A DNA stretch of 52,592 nucleotides from Streptomyces camponoticapitis (GCF_014646115.1 NZ_BMMV01000038.1:1-52592); one strand, 5' to 3'. Positions 1 to 8,020 are shown, numbered from the stretch's first letter. The notes: generated by a model not told the origin, from the sequence alone. Numbers and translations are program-made.

Positions 1-146
1 GCCCGCTACGCGGCCCGGCTGACCGTGTCACCGAGATGATCTCCGCCTACGAAAATCTTGCCAGAGCCGTGAACGTCCCCAGCCGCGTACGGATGAAAAG
101 GGCCAGTTGTTGATGCGTTGAGACCTGCTGTTCGGCACTCTGCTGC
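1..146. other. Left edge, no gene recognised
   Basis: I see no coding region of its own here. The stretch sits where the N-terminal third of an IS21 helper protein should be, but its translations do not resemble one. It is probably unrelated DNA joined to the transposon relic. Confidence 0.4.
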
Positions 147-584
147 TTGGTCGGTGAGAGGCACATCGCCGTCGCCCTGGCGGTTGCGGCCTGCCGGGCC
201 GGCTACTCGATCTACTTCACCAGCCTCGACGACATGGTCCGCAACCTCAAGGCCGCCGAGACCGCAGGACGGCTGACGAACAAGCTCGGCACCTACCTGC
301 GGGCCAGCGTCCTCGTCGTCGACGAGGTCGGCTACCAGCCCCTCGAACGCGCGGAAGCGAACCTGGTCTTCCAGGTCATCTCCAAGCGCTACGAGAAGGG
401 CTCGATCATCCTGACCTCGAACAAAACCTTCAGCGAATGGGGCCAGGTCTTCGGCGACGAGGTCCTCGCCACCTCCATCCTCGCCCGCCTCCTCCACCAC
501 TGCGAAGTGATCTCCATCAACGGCCCCAGCTACCGGCTCAAGAACCGCCTCAAGGCCATCGAGCGAGAGAACGACGTAGCCTGA
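147..584 (+). pseudogene. istB: IS21-family IstB ATPase, N-terminally truncated relic
   Basis: IstB is the AAA+ helper ATPase of IS21-type transposition. The readable part of about 145 residues keeps the Walker B region (VLVVDEVGYQPL), the sensor stretch ending in TSNKTF, the WGQVFGDEV block and the C-terminal SYRLKNR motif. Intact family members run to about 250 residues. Where the Walker A loop should be, the frame reads LVGERHIAVAL, so the P-loop lysine is missing and the protein cannot be a normal ATPase. The TTG at 147 is merely the first possible start, not a convincing one. The partner IstA transposase is absent, so this is a dead remnant. Confidence 0.8.
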
Positions 585-618
585 CCACCCACGACGCTTC
601 CGGCGGCCGAGCACTTGA

Positions 619-762
619 TCAGTCGTTGATCACCCGTTGAAAGATCTCGGAGAACTCGCCGTTCTCGATCAGGCCGGCGATCACGCCGGTCATGCTGTCG
701 ATGCCGGGATCCCTGACGACCAGGCCGTCCGAGACCCAGAAATACCGGCCTCCGCTCGCCAT
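619..762 (-). CDS. Small ORF or gene fragment, 47 residues, unknown
   Basis: On the minus strand an ATG at 762 opens a 47-residue frame ending at TGA 619-621. Its composition is protein-like (SDGLVVRDPGID, GLIENGEFSEIFQRVIND), with good third-position GC. No ribosome binding site is evident, and a TAG lies just upstream of the ATG. It reads like the C-terminal end of a larger protein whose front has been lost. I do not recognise the family. Confidence 0.3.
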   Translation of the reverse strand: MASGGRYFWVSDGLVVRDPGIDSMTGVIAGLIENGEFSEIFQRVIND

Positions 763-850
763 CGCCTACCAGGCCGCACTCCACCTCGCTGCCATCCTCA
801 TCTGGACAGCCGCTTGACCGCCGAAGCACCTTGCCCGCGAGGATGGTCAC

Positions 851-1108
851 ATGGACGATCTTGCGAAGTTCCTCGTCGCACGCATCATGGACGATAACCA
901 TGCCTACGCCTACGTGGCCAGCACGCTAGGCGGCGAGGCTCTTCTCGACAGCCACCTCCCCATGCTCGATCTGATTGAGCAACTGGCAAACGACCACAAA
1001 GCCATGGACGCCTCGGACTCCCGCTCGGCCGGCCTGGCATACGCGCTGCGAGTCCTTGGCCAGTCATACGCCGAACACCCCGGCTACAAGCAGGAATGGC
1101 GCCCATAG
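851..1108 (+). CDS. DUF6221 family small protein
   Basis: This 85-residue protein begins MDDLAKFLVARI and ends in YAEHPGYKQEWRP. That matches the start and the very characteristic C-terminus (YADHPDYxxEWRP) of the DUF6221 proteins common in Streptomyces, often in accessory DNA. The usual central Cys-rich segment is missing, so it is shorter than typical. The ATG at 851 has a GAGGA element about 8 bases upstream. The function of the family is unknown. No operon partner is seen, and a small repeated element lies downstream. Confidence 0.65.
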   Translation: MDDLAKFLVARIMDDNHAYAYVASTLGGEALLDSHLPMLDLIEQLANDHKAMDASDSRSAGLAYALRVLGQSYAEHPGYKQEWRP

Positions 1109-1268
1109 CCTTTCAAGGAGACAGTCCCTAGTTCAGCGATCACGTCGGGCGTCAGCCCGGTGATGCGCTTGCTGTGGATGATTGCTGCACGAGCCCGGTT
1201 CCCCACCACACTCACCATGATCAACGATCAAGGTTCCGATGCGCTACCGCCAACCATGCACGAGCTCG

Positions 1269-1442
1269 TAAGGGCTGTCCCGTAACCCCTGGTGGATCAG
1301 CTCGCGTCGTCAGATGCGGTGCATCGCAAGGCGGAGGGCCGTCCTCATACTGGGCGTATTCGGGCGATCCGACAACGCGGCGAGGTGCCGTAGCTGACGA
1401 CGCGAGCTGATCCACCAGGGGCTAGGGGGGGACAGACCTTAG
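1269..1442. mobile_element. MITE-like element, copy A
   Basis: About 174 bp bounded by inverted ends: TAAGGGCTGTCCCGTAA on the left and a worn version (GGGACAGACCTTAG) on the right. An inner inverted repeat reads TGGATCAGCTCGCGTCGTCA against its complement around 1405. No protein is encoded. A second copy lies at 18793-18959 in the opposite orientation, sharing nearly the whole interior including CGTATTCGGGCGATCCGACA. Two copies with TA-type flanks and transposon-like ends indicate a non-autonomous element moved by a DDE transposase. Confidence 0.8.
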
Positions 1443-1523
1443 CCTTACCAGTGCTGACCGATAAACCAGAAAAGCACCAGGAGAAACCGGTGCCGCCTGT
1501 GGGACATCCACAGGCGGCAGTCA

Positions 1524-1724
1524 TCAGCTCTCCGGCTGATCCTCCGAGTGATCAGTGACGTCGGGTGTCGTGCACACACCGTCGATGCAGGTAGCGGCTA
1601 CGGGCGCCGTCAGCCTGATGAGCGGGCTTGAGTCTTCCTCTGGCACCGTGCACACACCGTCGATGCACGTGGCGGCCACCGGAACGGGCATTTGGACGAT
1701 CCGGTTCTGCTCTTTCTCGGTCAC
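1524..1724 (-). CDS. 66-residue peptide with duplicated Cys-x4-Cys motif
   Basis: The GTG start at 1724 overlaps the stop of the FrnE-like gene as GTGA, so translation is probably coupled. The peptide carries the block PVAATCIDGVCT twice, about 26 residues apart, each followed by one variable residue and Pro. The four cysteines are C20, C25, C46 and C51. The spacer and tail are acidic (EEDSS, DVTDHSEDQPES). There is no signal peptide or membrane segment. The adjoining gene encodes a CPWC thioredoxin-fold protein, so the peptide may be a redox partner, a metal binder or a ribosomally made, modified peptide precursor. I recognise no named family. The frame is well supported by the overlap and the internal duplication. 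Confidence 0.7.
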   Translation of the reverse strand: MTEKEQNRIVQMPVPVAATCIDGVCTVPEEDSSPLIRLTAPVAATCIDGVCTTPDVTDHSEDQPES

Positions 1725-2437
1725 TGAGAGGCCTCCCGCTTCTTCTCGGCTAGCTGGCGCAGAATGTCGGCGAACGTTGCCGGATCCTGTGCTCCCGCGA
1801 CTCCGTAGGCGTTCTCGAACACGTAGAACGGAACACTCTGGATTCCTAGCTGTCGCGCCCTGGCTTCGTCCGCCCGCACATCGTCGGCATACCGGCCCTC
1901 CTCGAGTGCGCTGAGCGCCTTCTCGCGGTCGAGTCCTATCTCGGCGGCGAGCTCGGCCAGATCCTTGTCCTGGCCGACGTGCCGCCCCTCCTCGAAGTGA
2001 GCGGCGAGAATCCGCTCCACCATGTCGAGCTGGCGCCCCTCCGCCTTGGCCCACCGGATCAGCTGGTGTCCCTTGAGCATGTTCGTGTGCCGGAGGATGT
2101 CGTAATCGAAGTCCAGTCCGACAGCCTTTGCCGCGGCAACGATTCTGGCGAGCAGGGGCTGAACCTGATCGGCCGTGAATCCGCGGATCTCCAGGTAGTC
2201 CTGTTCGCTTCCCTCGAACTCTTCGGGCAGATCCGGTGCGAGTTCATACGCGTGGTACTCGATCTCCACCGGAATGCCGGTCTCGGTCAGGGCGCGTTCG
2301 AACTTCCGCTTTCCGATGTAGCACCAGGGGCAAGCGATGTCCGACCACACATCGACCCGGATCGGATCGATCCCAGCCGAGGACGTGGATGTCGGTGTCG
2401 GTGTCGGTGTCAAGTCGACGTTCTGATCAGTGGTCAT
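1721..2437 (-). CDS. FrnE-like DsbA-family oxidoreductase
   Basis: This 238-residue cytoplasmic thioredoxin-fold protein of the DsbA/FrnE group has the active site C36-P-W-C39 within WSDIACPWCYIGKRKFE. The helical insertion follows, then the cis-proline loop (GIQSVPFYVFENAYGVAGAQ) near residue 205. Family members act as disulfide oxidoreductases or isomerases or as GST-like isomerases, and FrnE itself sits in a polyketide cluster. The N-terminus carries an unusual Thr-Pro run (residues 10-18) encoded by a hexanucleotide repeat near 2385-2412. The start is the ATG at 2437, with AAGAGG just upstream. Its stop overlaps the start of the twin-Cys peptide, and the exporter gene lies upstream on the same strand, so all three probably form one MerR-controlled unit. 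Confidence 0.9.
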   Translation of the reverse strand: MTTDQNVDLTPTPTPTSTSSAGIDPIRVDVWSDIACPWCYIGKRKFERALTETGIPVEIEYHAYELAPDLPEEFEGSEQDYLEIRGFTADQVQPLLARIVAAAKAVGLDFDYDILRHTNMLKGHQLIRWAKAEGRQLDMVERILAAHFEEGRHVGQDKDLAELAAEIGLDREKALSALEEGRYADDVRADEARARQLGIQSVPFYVFENAYGVAGAQDPATFADILRQLAEKKREASQ

Positions 2438-2468
2438 GGCCTCTTCTTTCTCGCAACCGTGGGGCCGG

Positions 2469-2510
2469 CACCGGTGCTCTCGCCGGAGATCACGAGCCCG
2501 AGCACCGGTG
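2469..2510 (-). promoter_or_regulatory. 11-bp inverted repeat between exporter and frnE
   Basis: CACCGGTGCTC at 2469-2479 is repeated inverted at 2500-2510 with a 20-base loop. Each arm also contains the perfect palindrome CACCGGTG. It lies in the 115-bp gap between the exporter stop and the FrnE start. It could be an attenuator or partial terminator, or a pair of binding sites for a second regulator. No T-run follows, so an operator or RNA processing element is about as likely. Confidence 0.5.
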
Positions 2511-2552
2511 AAGGGACGAAGGGGGGCGGTCGAGTACGGCTTCGTCGGGCGT

Positions 2553-3782
2553 TCAGATCGATTCGCCGGTCGTCGCCGGCGAGCCTTCAGAGCTGGGTCC
2601 GGGGAATGCGTGGGTTCGTGCGAGGATCACGACGACGACCGTGAAGATGGCGAGGACCGCGACGGCGATCATGAGCGACGCCGATCCGAGGCCGGCGAGG
2701 AGGATGCCGCCGATCAGACCGCCGAGGCCGATTCCGCCGTTCCACATCGTGACCATCAGCGGCTGGGCGGCGTCGGCGTGTTCACGCGACGCTGACATCA
2801 GCGCGCCCTGGAACAGGGTCGCGGCCCCACCGAACGCGAGTCCCCACGCCGTCACGGCGACGTAGTCCACGACCACGTTCCCCGACCAGAGAGTCAGCGC
2901 GACCGCCGCCACGGCGAAGAACACAGTGCTCAGGATGACGAGACGACGGTGATGCCGGTCGACGAACATACCGGTGAGCCAGATACTCAGGATCGAGGCG
3001 ACACCGAAGGCCAGCAGAATCCACTGCACCTGGTCCTCGAGCCCCACGCCCGCCAGCACGGGTGAGATGTACGTGTAGAGGATGGTGTGAGCGAGCACGT
3101 ACACACCGGTGACGACCAGGATGGTGCGAAGACCTCGGATACGAAGGAGGTGACGAAGGGGCAGCCGCTCGGCGGCCTTCTGGCCCGGGACGTTCGGCAG
3201 CTTCCACATGGTCCAGAGGATGAGCAGCGCGGCCAGCACCGACATGAGGCCGAAGGTCACCTGCCAGCCCGCAATCTGGCCGAGGAAGGCTCCGACGGGA
3301 ACACCCAGGGCGAGCGCGACGGGCGTGCCGGCGAAAGCGAAGGCCATGGCCTTGCCCTTCAGTGCGTCCGGGGTGATGCGCTGCGCATAGCCACCCAGGA
3401 GGCTCCACGTCACACCGGACGCCGCGCCGGCAACGAACCTCGCCACCATCGTGAGCGTGTAGTTGACGGAAAACGCTGTGACAAGGTTGGCGACAAGGAA
3501 TCCGACGAGCGCGACGACGAGAAGATGTCGTCTGGGCCAGTTCGTCGTGGCGACCGCCACAGGGATCGCTGTGAGCAGCGTGGCAACGGCGTAGATGGTC
3601 ACCGTCTGTCCAGCCATCGACTCGGAAACGCCTAGCGCATCGCTCATCTGGGGAAGCACCCCCGCGGGCAGAGCCTCAGTGAGAGTGGTGATGAAGCCTG
3701 CAGTGAAGAGTGCGATGAGAGCTGCGATGGGGAGGCGGTCTTGTCCCGGCGCCCTCAATATCGGCTCCTGAACCTTGGTCAT
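2553..3782 (-). CDS. MFS family drug exporter
   Basis: This 409-residue inner-membrane protein has about twelve hydrophobic segments. It is typical of the DHA1 drug:H+ antiporter group (AraJ/Cmx-like): it begins LPIAALIALFTAGFITTLTEALPAG and has the motif-A-like loop between TM2 and TM3. Glycine-rich helices such as GGIGLGGLIGGILLAGLG lie near the C-terminus. I chose the ATG at 3782 because AGAGGGAAG lies just upstream; the 35 residues possible before it run through the promoter. The gene leads a transcript with frnE and the twin-Cys peptide, and its promoter carries a MerR-type dyad. A decayed paralogue lies at 9636-10530. Confidence 0.9.
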   Translation of the reverse strand: MTKVQEPILRAPGQDRLPIAALIALFTAGFITTLTEALPAGVLPQMSDALGVSESMAGQTVTIYAVATLLTAIPVAVATTNWPRRHLLVVALVGFLVANLVTAFSVNYTLTMVARFVAGAASGVTWSLLGGYAQRITPDALKGKAMAFAFAGTPVALALGVPVGAFLGQIAGWQVTFGLMSVLAALLILWTMWKLPNVPGQKAAERLPLRHLLRIRGLRTILVVTGVYVLAHTILYTYISPVLAGVGLEDQVQWILLAFGVASILSIWLTGMFVDRHHRRLVILSTVFFAVAAVALTLWSGNVVVDYVAVTAWGLAFGGAATLFQGALMSASREHADAAQPLMVTMWNGGIGLGGLIGGILLAGLGSASLMIAVAVLAIFTVVVVILARTHAFPGPSSEGSPATTGESI

Positions 3783-3869
3783 TTCTACTTCCCTCTCTGG
3801 CGCGCCGAAGCCGCAGCTTGCCGGCCGGCCTGTCACATCTCGGTGCACCGCTTTTGCGGGGCGCAGACG

Positions 3870-3901
3870 ATACTGCAACCTTGACATCAGTGTGAATGCA
3901 A
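3870..3901 (-). promoter_or_regulatory. MerR-type promoter of the exporter operon
   Basis: Reading leftward, TTGCAT (3896-3901) and CAGTAT (3870-3875) are separated by 20 bp, the overlong spacer typical of promoters activated by MerR proteins. The spacer holds the imperfect dyad TTCACACTGATGTCAA, related to the perfect palindrome upstream of the divergent operon. The exporter start codon lies about 85 bp downstream. Confidence 0.65.
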
Positions 3902-4143
3902 ACCGGACCGTGAATGGCTCTCATGGGGTGCTCGCCGAGAGGGGGTATCGCCGGCTGGATCATGGCTTCGGAGCGGGCGAGAACGCGGCCGGAGAGCCGG
4001 TCGACCGGGGAACCGTCACGTCCGGTCCAGTCGGCGCCACGCTGTGACACCGGCGCCGCCCTACGACGTGGGCAGAGCGGTCCGCCACGAGAAGACGCCG
4101 CGCACTTCACCGCGCTTGAAATTTAGAGCGCACGCTTACCAAC

Positions 4144-4174
4144 TTGCCTTCACATTAATGTGAAGGTGTAAGGC
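4144..4174 (+). promoter_or_regulatory. MerR-type promoter and perfect 20-bp operator
   Basis: TTGCCT (4144-4149) and TAAGGC (4169-4174) are 19 bp apart, and the spacer region is occupied by the perfect palindrome CCTTCACATTAATGTGAAGG at 4147-4166. This geometry is the hallmark of MerR-family control by DNA untwisting. It drives the flavoprotein and hydrolase genes. The same half-site, TTCACAT, recurs upstream of merR. Confidence 0.8.
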
Positions 4175-4256
4175 TGGATTGAGTGTCACCGCCCCGCGGC
4201 ATGACGAGCCGCGGCACCCATCCGCAGGTTGACCACTACCGAACTGGAGATCTTCC

Positions 4257-5345
4257 GTGACCGTTGCAGACCTCTTCGAGCCGCTCCCGCTTCTGCATGG
4301 CCCTGCGATGCGAAACCGGTTCATGATGGCGCCTCTCACGAATCAGCAGAGCGAGCCGGAAGGCTTCCTCTCCGATTTCGACAAGGAGTGGATGCGGCAG
4401 CTTGGCCAGGGTGGCTACGGGCTGGTCCAGACGGGCGCGACGATCGTCGAGGCCAGTGGAATTGCGTGCGCTCGACAGCCCGGCATCTTCAGTGACAAGC
4501 ACCTGCCAGGACTGACAGAGGTGGCCAACTCAATTCGCGAGGGCGGCGGCTTGTCGGCGGTCCAGCTTCACCACGCGGGGCATCGCGCGAGTCCTTACTT
4601 CGGAGGCGTGCCCTCGCCCGCCTCCAGCCGCACACTGCCCGGCATCTCCGCGTTGTCGACAGCAGAGGTGGAGCGCATCCGTGACAGCTTCATCGCAGGC
4701 GCGAAGAGGGCCGAGAAGGCCGGATTCGACGGCGTCGCGGTCCACGGCGCCTTCGGGTGGATCCTGTCGGAATTCATGTCCCCGATACTGAACGACCGGA
4801 CGGACAAGTACGGCGGCAGCCTGGAGAATCGCGCACGTTTCACCATCGAGGTGATCGAGGGCATCCGTCGGGAGTGCGGACCTAATTTCCAGATCGGATG
4901 GCGCCTGTCGATCGAGCGGTACGGCCTGCGCATAGAGGAGCTTCGGGAGATGACCGCGGAGATCCTCGATCGAGAGTTGATCGACTATCTGGATCTCGCC
5001 TTGTGGGACTACAACCAGATTATCCAGGAGGGTGCGTTCCGAGGCCGGACGATGCTGAGCATCTTCGCGGATCTGCCACGGAAGGGCGTGCGCCTGGGTG
5101 CAGCCGGCCGCATCAGGAGTGCCGAGCGCGCCGGTCGGCTTCTGGACGAAGGGTGCGACTTCGTGCTGATCGGACGGGCCGGCATCCTGGAGCGGAACTG
5201 CCCCGTTCTGGTGGAGTCGGACTTCGAGCACGAAAGTCCGGCCCTCCCCGTCCCCGCGGACTTCCTGCGGAGAGGTGGACTGAGCGAGCGGTTCATCAGC
5301 CACCTGCGCGGCTGGGGCGACTTCGTCCGGCCCGGCAGCCGCTGA
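4257..5345 (+). CDS. Old Yellow Enzyme-like NADH:flavin oxidoreductase
   Basis: This 362-residue FMN-binding TIM barrel of the OYE family would reduce activated alkenes or related electrophiles using NAD(P)H. Family marks are RNRFMMAPLTNQ near residue 20, QLHHAGHR near 103-110, the SPILNDRTDKYGGSLENRARF signature near 175-195, and the C-terminal GRAGILERN phosphate region. In the usual HGAHGYLL motif this protein reads HGAFGWIL (163-170), so the second His is Phe and the proton-donating Tyr is Trp. Substrate or reaction chemistry may therefore differ. The GTG start at 4257 has GGAGA at proper distance. It is followed 40 bp later by the hydrolase gene and preceded by the MerR promoter. Confidence 0.9.
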   Translation: MTVADLFEPLPLLHGPAMRNRFMMAPLTNQQSEPEGFLSDFDKEWMRQLGQGGYGLVQTGATIVEASGIACARQPGIFSDKHLPGLTEVANSIREGGGLSAVQLHHAGHRASPYFGGVPSPASSRTLPGISALSTAEVERIRDSFIAGAKRAEKAGFDGVAVHGAFGWILSEFMSPILNDRTDKYGGSLENRARFTIEVIEGIRRECGPNFQIGWRLSIERYGLRIEELREMTAEILDRELIDYLDLALWDYNQIIQEGAFRGRTMLSIFADLPRKGVRLGAAGRIRSAERAGRLLDEGCDFVLIGRAGILERNCPVLVESDFEHESPALPVPADFLRRGGLSERFISHLRGWGDFVRPGSR

Positions 5346-5385
5346 GCAGCAGACTGACCGTACGCGGCGAGAAGGGAGCACGGCG

Positions 5386-6180
5386 ATGGAACTGAGCTGG
5401 CTCGGGGAGACTCTGCACTACACCGACGAAGGCGCCACCGACGACGCGATCCTGTTCCTCCACGGTCTGGGCGGCAACGCGAACAATTGGCTGCACCAGC
5501 GCCGAGCCCTTGCGGAGCATCACCGCGTGATCACCCTGGATCTCCCCGGCCACGGTCGATCCACAGGCACAAAAGTCCCGTTCGGGCATTACGCGAATGC
5601 CGCGCAGGCCGTACTTGATCACCTTCGAGTGAACGATGTGTCGGTCGTGGGACTGGCGATGGGTGCCAGAGTGGGGATCACGCTCGCAGCACGATCACCC
5701 CGCCATGTCAGACGTCTGACGGTCGTGAACGGGTACTTGGAGCTTCCGCCGCGTGAGCACGAACGACGCGTCGAGCTCTATGATCTGCTCCTGCGTCCGG
5801 GTGGCGCTCGCGAATGGGCCCAGCTGCTGCTCGCAGGCATGGGGCTCTCCGGACCTGACGGCATAGCGAGAGGTTTTCTGACGTCAGCAGATCGCATCGA
5901 CCCTGCACACGTGAATGCCGTCTTCCACCAGATTGACGAGGCCGATCAGGTGGAGGAGTTCCGCGGACTCGTCGTCCCCGTGCAGTTGATCGTCGGAGAG
6001 CGAGATCATCTGGTCCCCTCGCCCTCCACCGAGCAGCTGATCGCGCTCGCCGGGAATGCGACTGTCACGCGCCTCCCCGAGAGCGGACACCTTCCCTACC
6101 TGGAGGATCCGCCAACGTTCAATCGGGCGCTCGAGGACTTCATGCACCGTCAGGCGGCATCACCGGATGATGCACCCTGA
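5386..6180 (+). CDS. Alpha/beta hydrolase-fold protein lacking the nucleophile serine
   Basis: This 264-residue alpha/beta hydrolase resembles the MhpC/MenH type. The oxyanion region is FLHGLGGNANNW (24-35), followed by DLPGHGRS (52-59). The charge-relay Asp is D207 (VGERDHLVP) and the His is H235 (ESGHLPY). The nucleophile elbow, normally G-x-S-x-G, reads G89-L-A91-M-G93, so the catalytic serine is alanine while the rest of the triad is kept. The protein may be a non-hydrolytic member or may use another mechanism. The RBS is AAGGGAG before ATG 5386. It shares the transcript of the OYE-like gene, and its 3' end overlaps the convergent merR by 31 bp. Confidence 0.88.
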   Translation: MELSWLGETLHYTDEGATDDAILFLHGLGGNANNWLHQRRALAEHHRVITLDLPGHGRSTGTKVPFGHYANAAQAVLDHLRVNDVSVVGLAMGARVGITLAARSPRHVRRLTVVNGYLELPPREHERRVELYDLLLRPGGAREWAQLLLAGMGLSGPDGIARGFLTSADRIDPAHVNAVFHQIDEADQVEEFRGLVVPVQLIVGERDHLVPSPSTEQLIALAGNATVTRLPESGHLPYLEDPPTFNRALEDFMHRQAASPDDAP

Positions 6181-6524
6181 GACACAGCGCTCAGATAGTT
6201 GTCCAGAGCATTGATGTTCTGCGTCAGTATGGTTACGCGTTCCCGCAACCGGTCCCGTTCTGCTGCAATCCGGCGAACGAATTCAGGGTCGTCATACTGG
6301 GAGCACGCTGCGGCACCCAGGCATGGGAGAACCTCCCGGATGATCTCCGTGGTCAGGCCGGCTCCGAGCAGGCCGCGAATTTGCTCAACCCTCTCCACGG
6401 CCGCTTCGTCGTAGCATCGATAGCGATTCTCCTCACGACCCGGAGTGATAAGACCCTGCTCTTCGTAATAGCGCAAGAGACGGGTGGATACACCGACCCG
6501 TTCCGAAAGCTCCTTGATTCTCAT
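6150..6524 (-). CDS. MerR family transcriptional regulator
   Basis: This 124-residue regulator begins with the standard winged-helix MRIKELSERVGVSTRLLRYYEEQGL, followed by RYRCYDEAAVERVEQIRGLLGAGLTTEII and a C-terminal dimerisation coiled coil (about 82-115). Cysteines at 37, 68 and 74 (PCLGAAAC) could sense thiol-reactive or metal signals. I prefer the ATG at 6524, with GGGAG five bases upstream, over the GTG at 6530. It likely controls the two divergent operons to its left and itself, since all three promoters share the TTCACAT dyad. A truncated paralogue lies at 8067-8219. Confidence 0.9.
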   Translation of the reverse strand: MRIKELSERVGVSTRLLRYYEEQGLITPGREENRYRCYDEAAVERVEQIRGLLGAGLTTEIIREVLPCLGAAACSQYDDPEFVRRIAAERDRLRERVTILTQNINALDNYLSAVSQGASSGDAA

Positions 6525-6545
6525 CGTCACTCCCTGCCACCAGCA

Positions 6546-6561
6546 TTCACATAAATGTGAA
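6546..6561. promoter_or_regulatory. MerR operator upstream of merR
   Basis: TTCACATAAATGTGAA is a near-perfect dyad 22 bp upstream of the merR start and matches the core of the palindrome at 4147-4166. It suggests autoregulation. Confidence 0.65.
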
Positions 6562-6890
6562 CCTTGTCTCCCTCAGTATATCAATCAACAGTGCGAGGTC
6601 AAGCAGCCGGGCCAGATGGATGTCCTTTGGCGGCACTGACCATGCCGACAGGTCGTCACCTGGCCGCGTGAAGGTCGACAGGAAGTCGAGCGCACTGAAT
6701 TACTACCTTCGGCTGTTTCATCGATGCATGCGACTTTCGCTTGGACCCGAATCGCGCTGATGGTACCGAACCGCCGGAATGAAGGGTCACATCATCCGAC
6801 ACGCCTACGTGCATGGAGTACGCGAACTTTCGCTATGCTGCGACTACGAGGAGCCCTCGGTGCGGCTCTTTTCCGTGACGGCACACATTT

Positions 6891-7020
6891 CCGGTCTTTG
6901 CGACATGCTTCGGAGTATCGAAGTCGACCGTGCACCGCCGCTTCTCCGTCTGGTGCCACGCCGGAAGTAGGCAGTTTTTCACCGCCTGTCTCCGTGAACG
7001 CCGCCGGGCGATCGATAGCC
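6891..7020 (+). pseudogene. IS5-like transposase relic in a gene-poor gap
   Basis: In the gap 6567-7082 I see no intact gene. One frame reads VFATCFGVSKSTVHRRFSVW followed by CHAG, like the helix-turn-helix part of IS5-family transposases, flanked by stops. No catalytic residues are readable. The rest of the gap holds nothing I can name. Confidence 0.35.
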
Positions 7021-7082
7021 GGAACTCAGTTCCCCGCTGCGCTTGGGAGCGGTCCTGACAAGCCTGTGAGTCGCTGGCGCGG

Positions 7083-7955
7083 CTACGACTGGTCGGCCGT
7101 CAAGTCCTCATCGCTGGAGCTGAATTCCGCGACCGCGCTCTTATGGGAGCAATCACGTGCCTCTACCCAGTCTTTGGCGACTGTACGGGCCCAGAGACTC
7201 CGGCCATTGGCCTTCACCTGGGGTGGTGGCATATCGCGCTGGACACGGGCAATGTAGATGCGCAGGGTTGGAGCTTCGATTTTTCCAATCTTCGACATCT
7301 CTGGTACCCCAATTAGCTGGTCGGCGGCGAGCTCCGGTGCGGAGAGTCGTACTACGCACTGCGAGAGGGGCCGTGTGTCGGCGGCTCGCAGTGAGGCCCA
7401 CAGAGCCAGGTGGTTGTTCCACGGTTCCGGTGGCGAAGCCCCCAGGTCGAAGTCGGAGACGCTCAGCAGGCGGACGCCCCTGGGTCGAGAGTTCTCCTCT
7501 AGTAGATCTGCGGCTGTGACGGTGGCCGCGTCCTCGACCGGCCTGTGGGAAAAATTCTTACAAGCGGCGTCCCATGACTGGTCTGGTCGGTACCAGGTGG
7601 TGCCATCCCACCAATATCCACCCTGTCGGAATAGGAGTTTAGGGCCTCTCCAGCTGCTGTGCCATAGGACAGCGTCCTTGTCCCGGACCAGCAGAATCGT
7701 ACGACCGTTCTCAGGGTGGTGGCGTATGACCCATGCGAGGTCTTGGCGTATCGGGTCGGTTGTGAAGGCGATCCAAGCCCCTTCGGCCTCGGGAATTTGC
7801 TCCCAACGTCCCCTAGAAGCGCCCTCTCCTCGGCGAGCGATGGCTTCCACGCCTGTGGGGTCATCGACCGGAATGTGACTGTCGTCGATGAAGGGCAGTC
7901 CGGGGACGGGGTGGTCTGTGTGCAGGCCGTTAGCAAGCGGCTGAACGCGATGCAT
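7083..7955 (-). CDS. Hypothetical protein with C-terminal helix-turn-helix
   Basis: This 290-residue protein comes from an accessory-type family I cannot name. The middle has GYWWDGTTWYRPDQSWDAACK, reminiscent of short Trp-rich modules in actinobacterial accessory proteins. The C-terminal 70 residues (LIGVPEMSKIGKIEAPTLR, then YIARVQRDMPPPQ and RSLWARTVAKDWVE) fit the excisionase/AlpA-type winged-helix pattern, in which a 'wing' R-LW-R is followed by a short helix. The likely start is ATG 7955, with a G-rich stretch upstream. Its codon bias is weaker than its neighbours', consistent with recent transfer. It may be a DNA-binding accessory factor of a mobile element. Confidence 0.6.
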   Translation of the reverse strand: MHRVQPLANGLHTDHPVPGLPFIDDSHIPVDDPTGVEAIARRGEGASRGRWEQIPEAEGAWIAFTTDPIRQDLAWVIRHHPENGRTILLVRDKDAVLWHSSWRGPKLLFRQGGYWWDGTTWYRPDQSWDAACKNFSHRPVEDAATVTAADLLEENSRPRGVRLLSVSDFDLGASPPEPWNNHLALWASLRAADTRPLSQCVVRLSAPELAADQLIGVPEMSKIGKIEAPTLRIYIARVQRDMPPPQVKANGRSLWARTVAKDWVEARDCSHKSAVAEFSSSDEDLTADQS

Positions 7956-8020
7956 GTGTGCTGTACCCCCCTAGGGTTTGGAGTGGGTTGGCTCTCCGGC
8001 ACCGTGACTGGACTAGCTTC

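Noticed and set aside
6..614. Long minus-strand ORF of 202 residues
   Set aside because: It is antisense to the IstB relic, whose motifs are clear; the minus translation has no family features.
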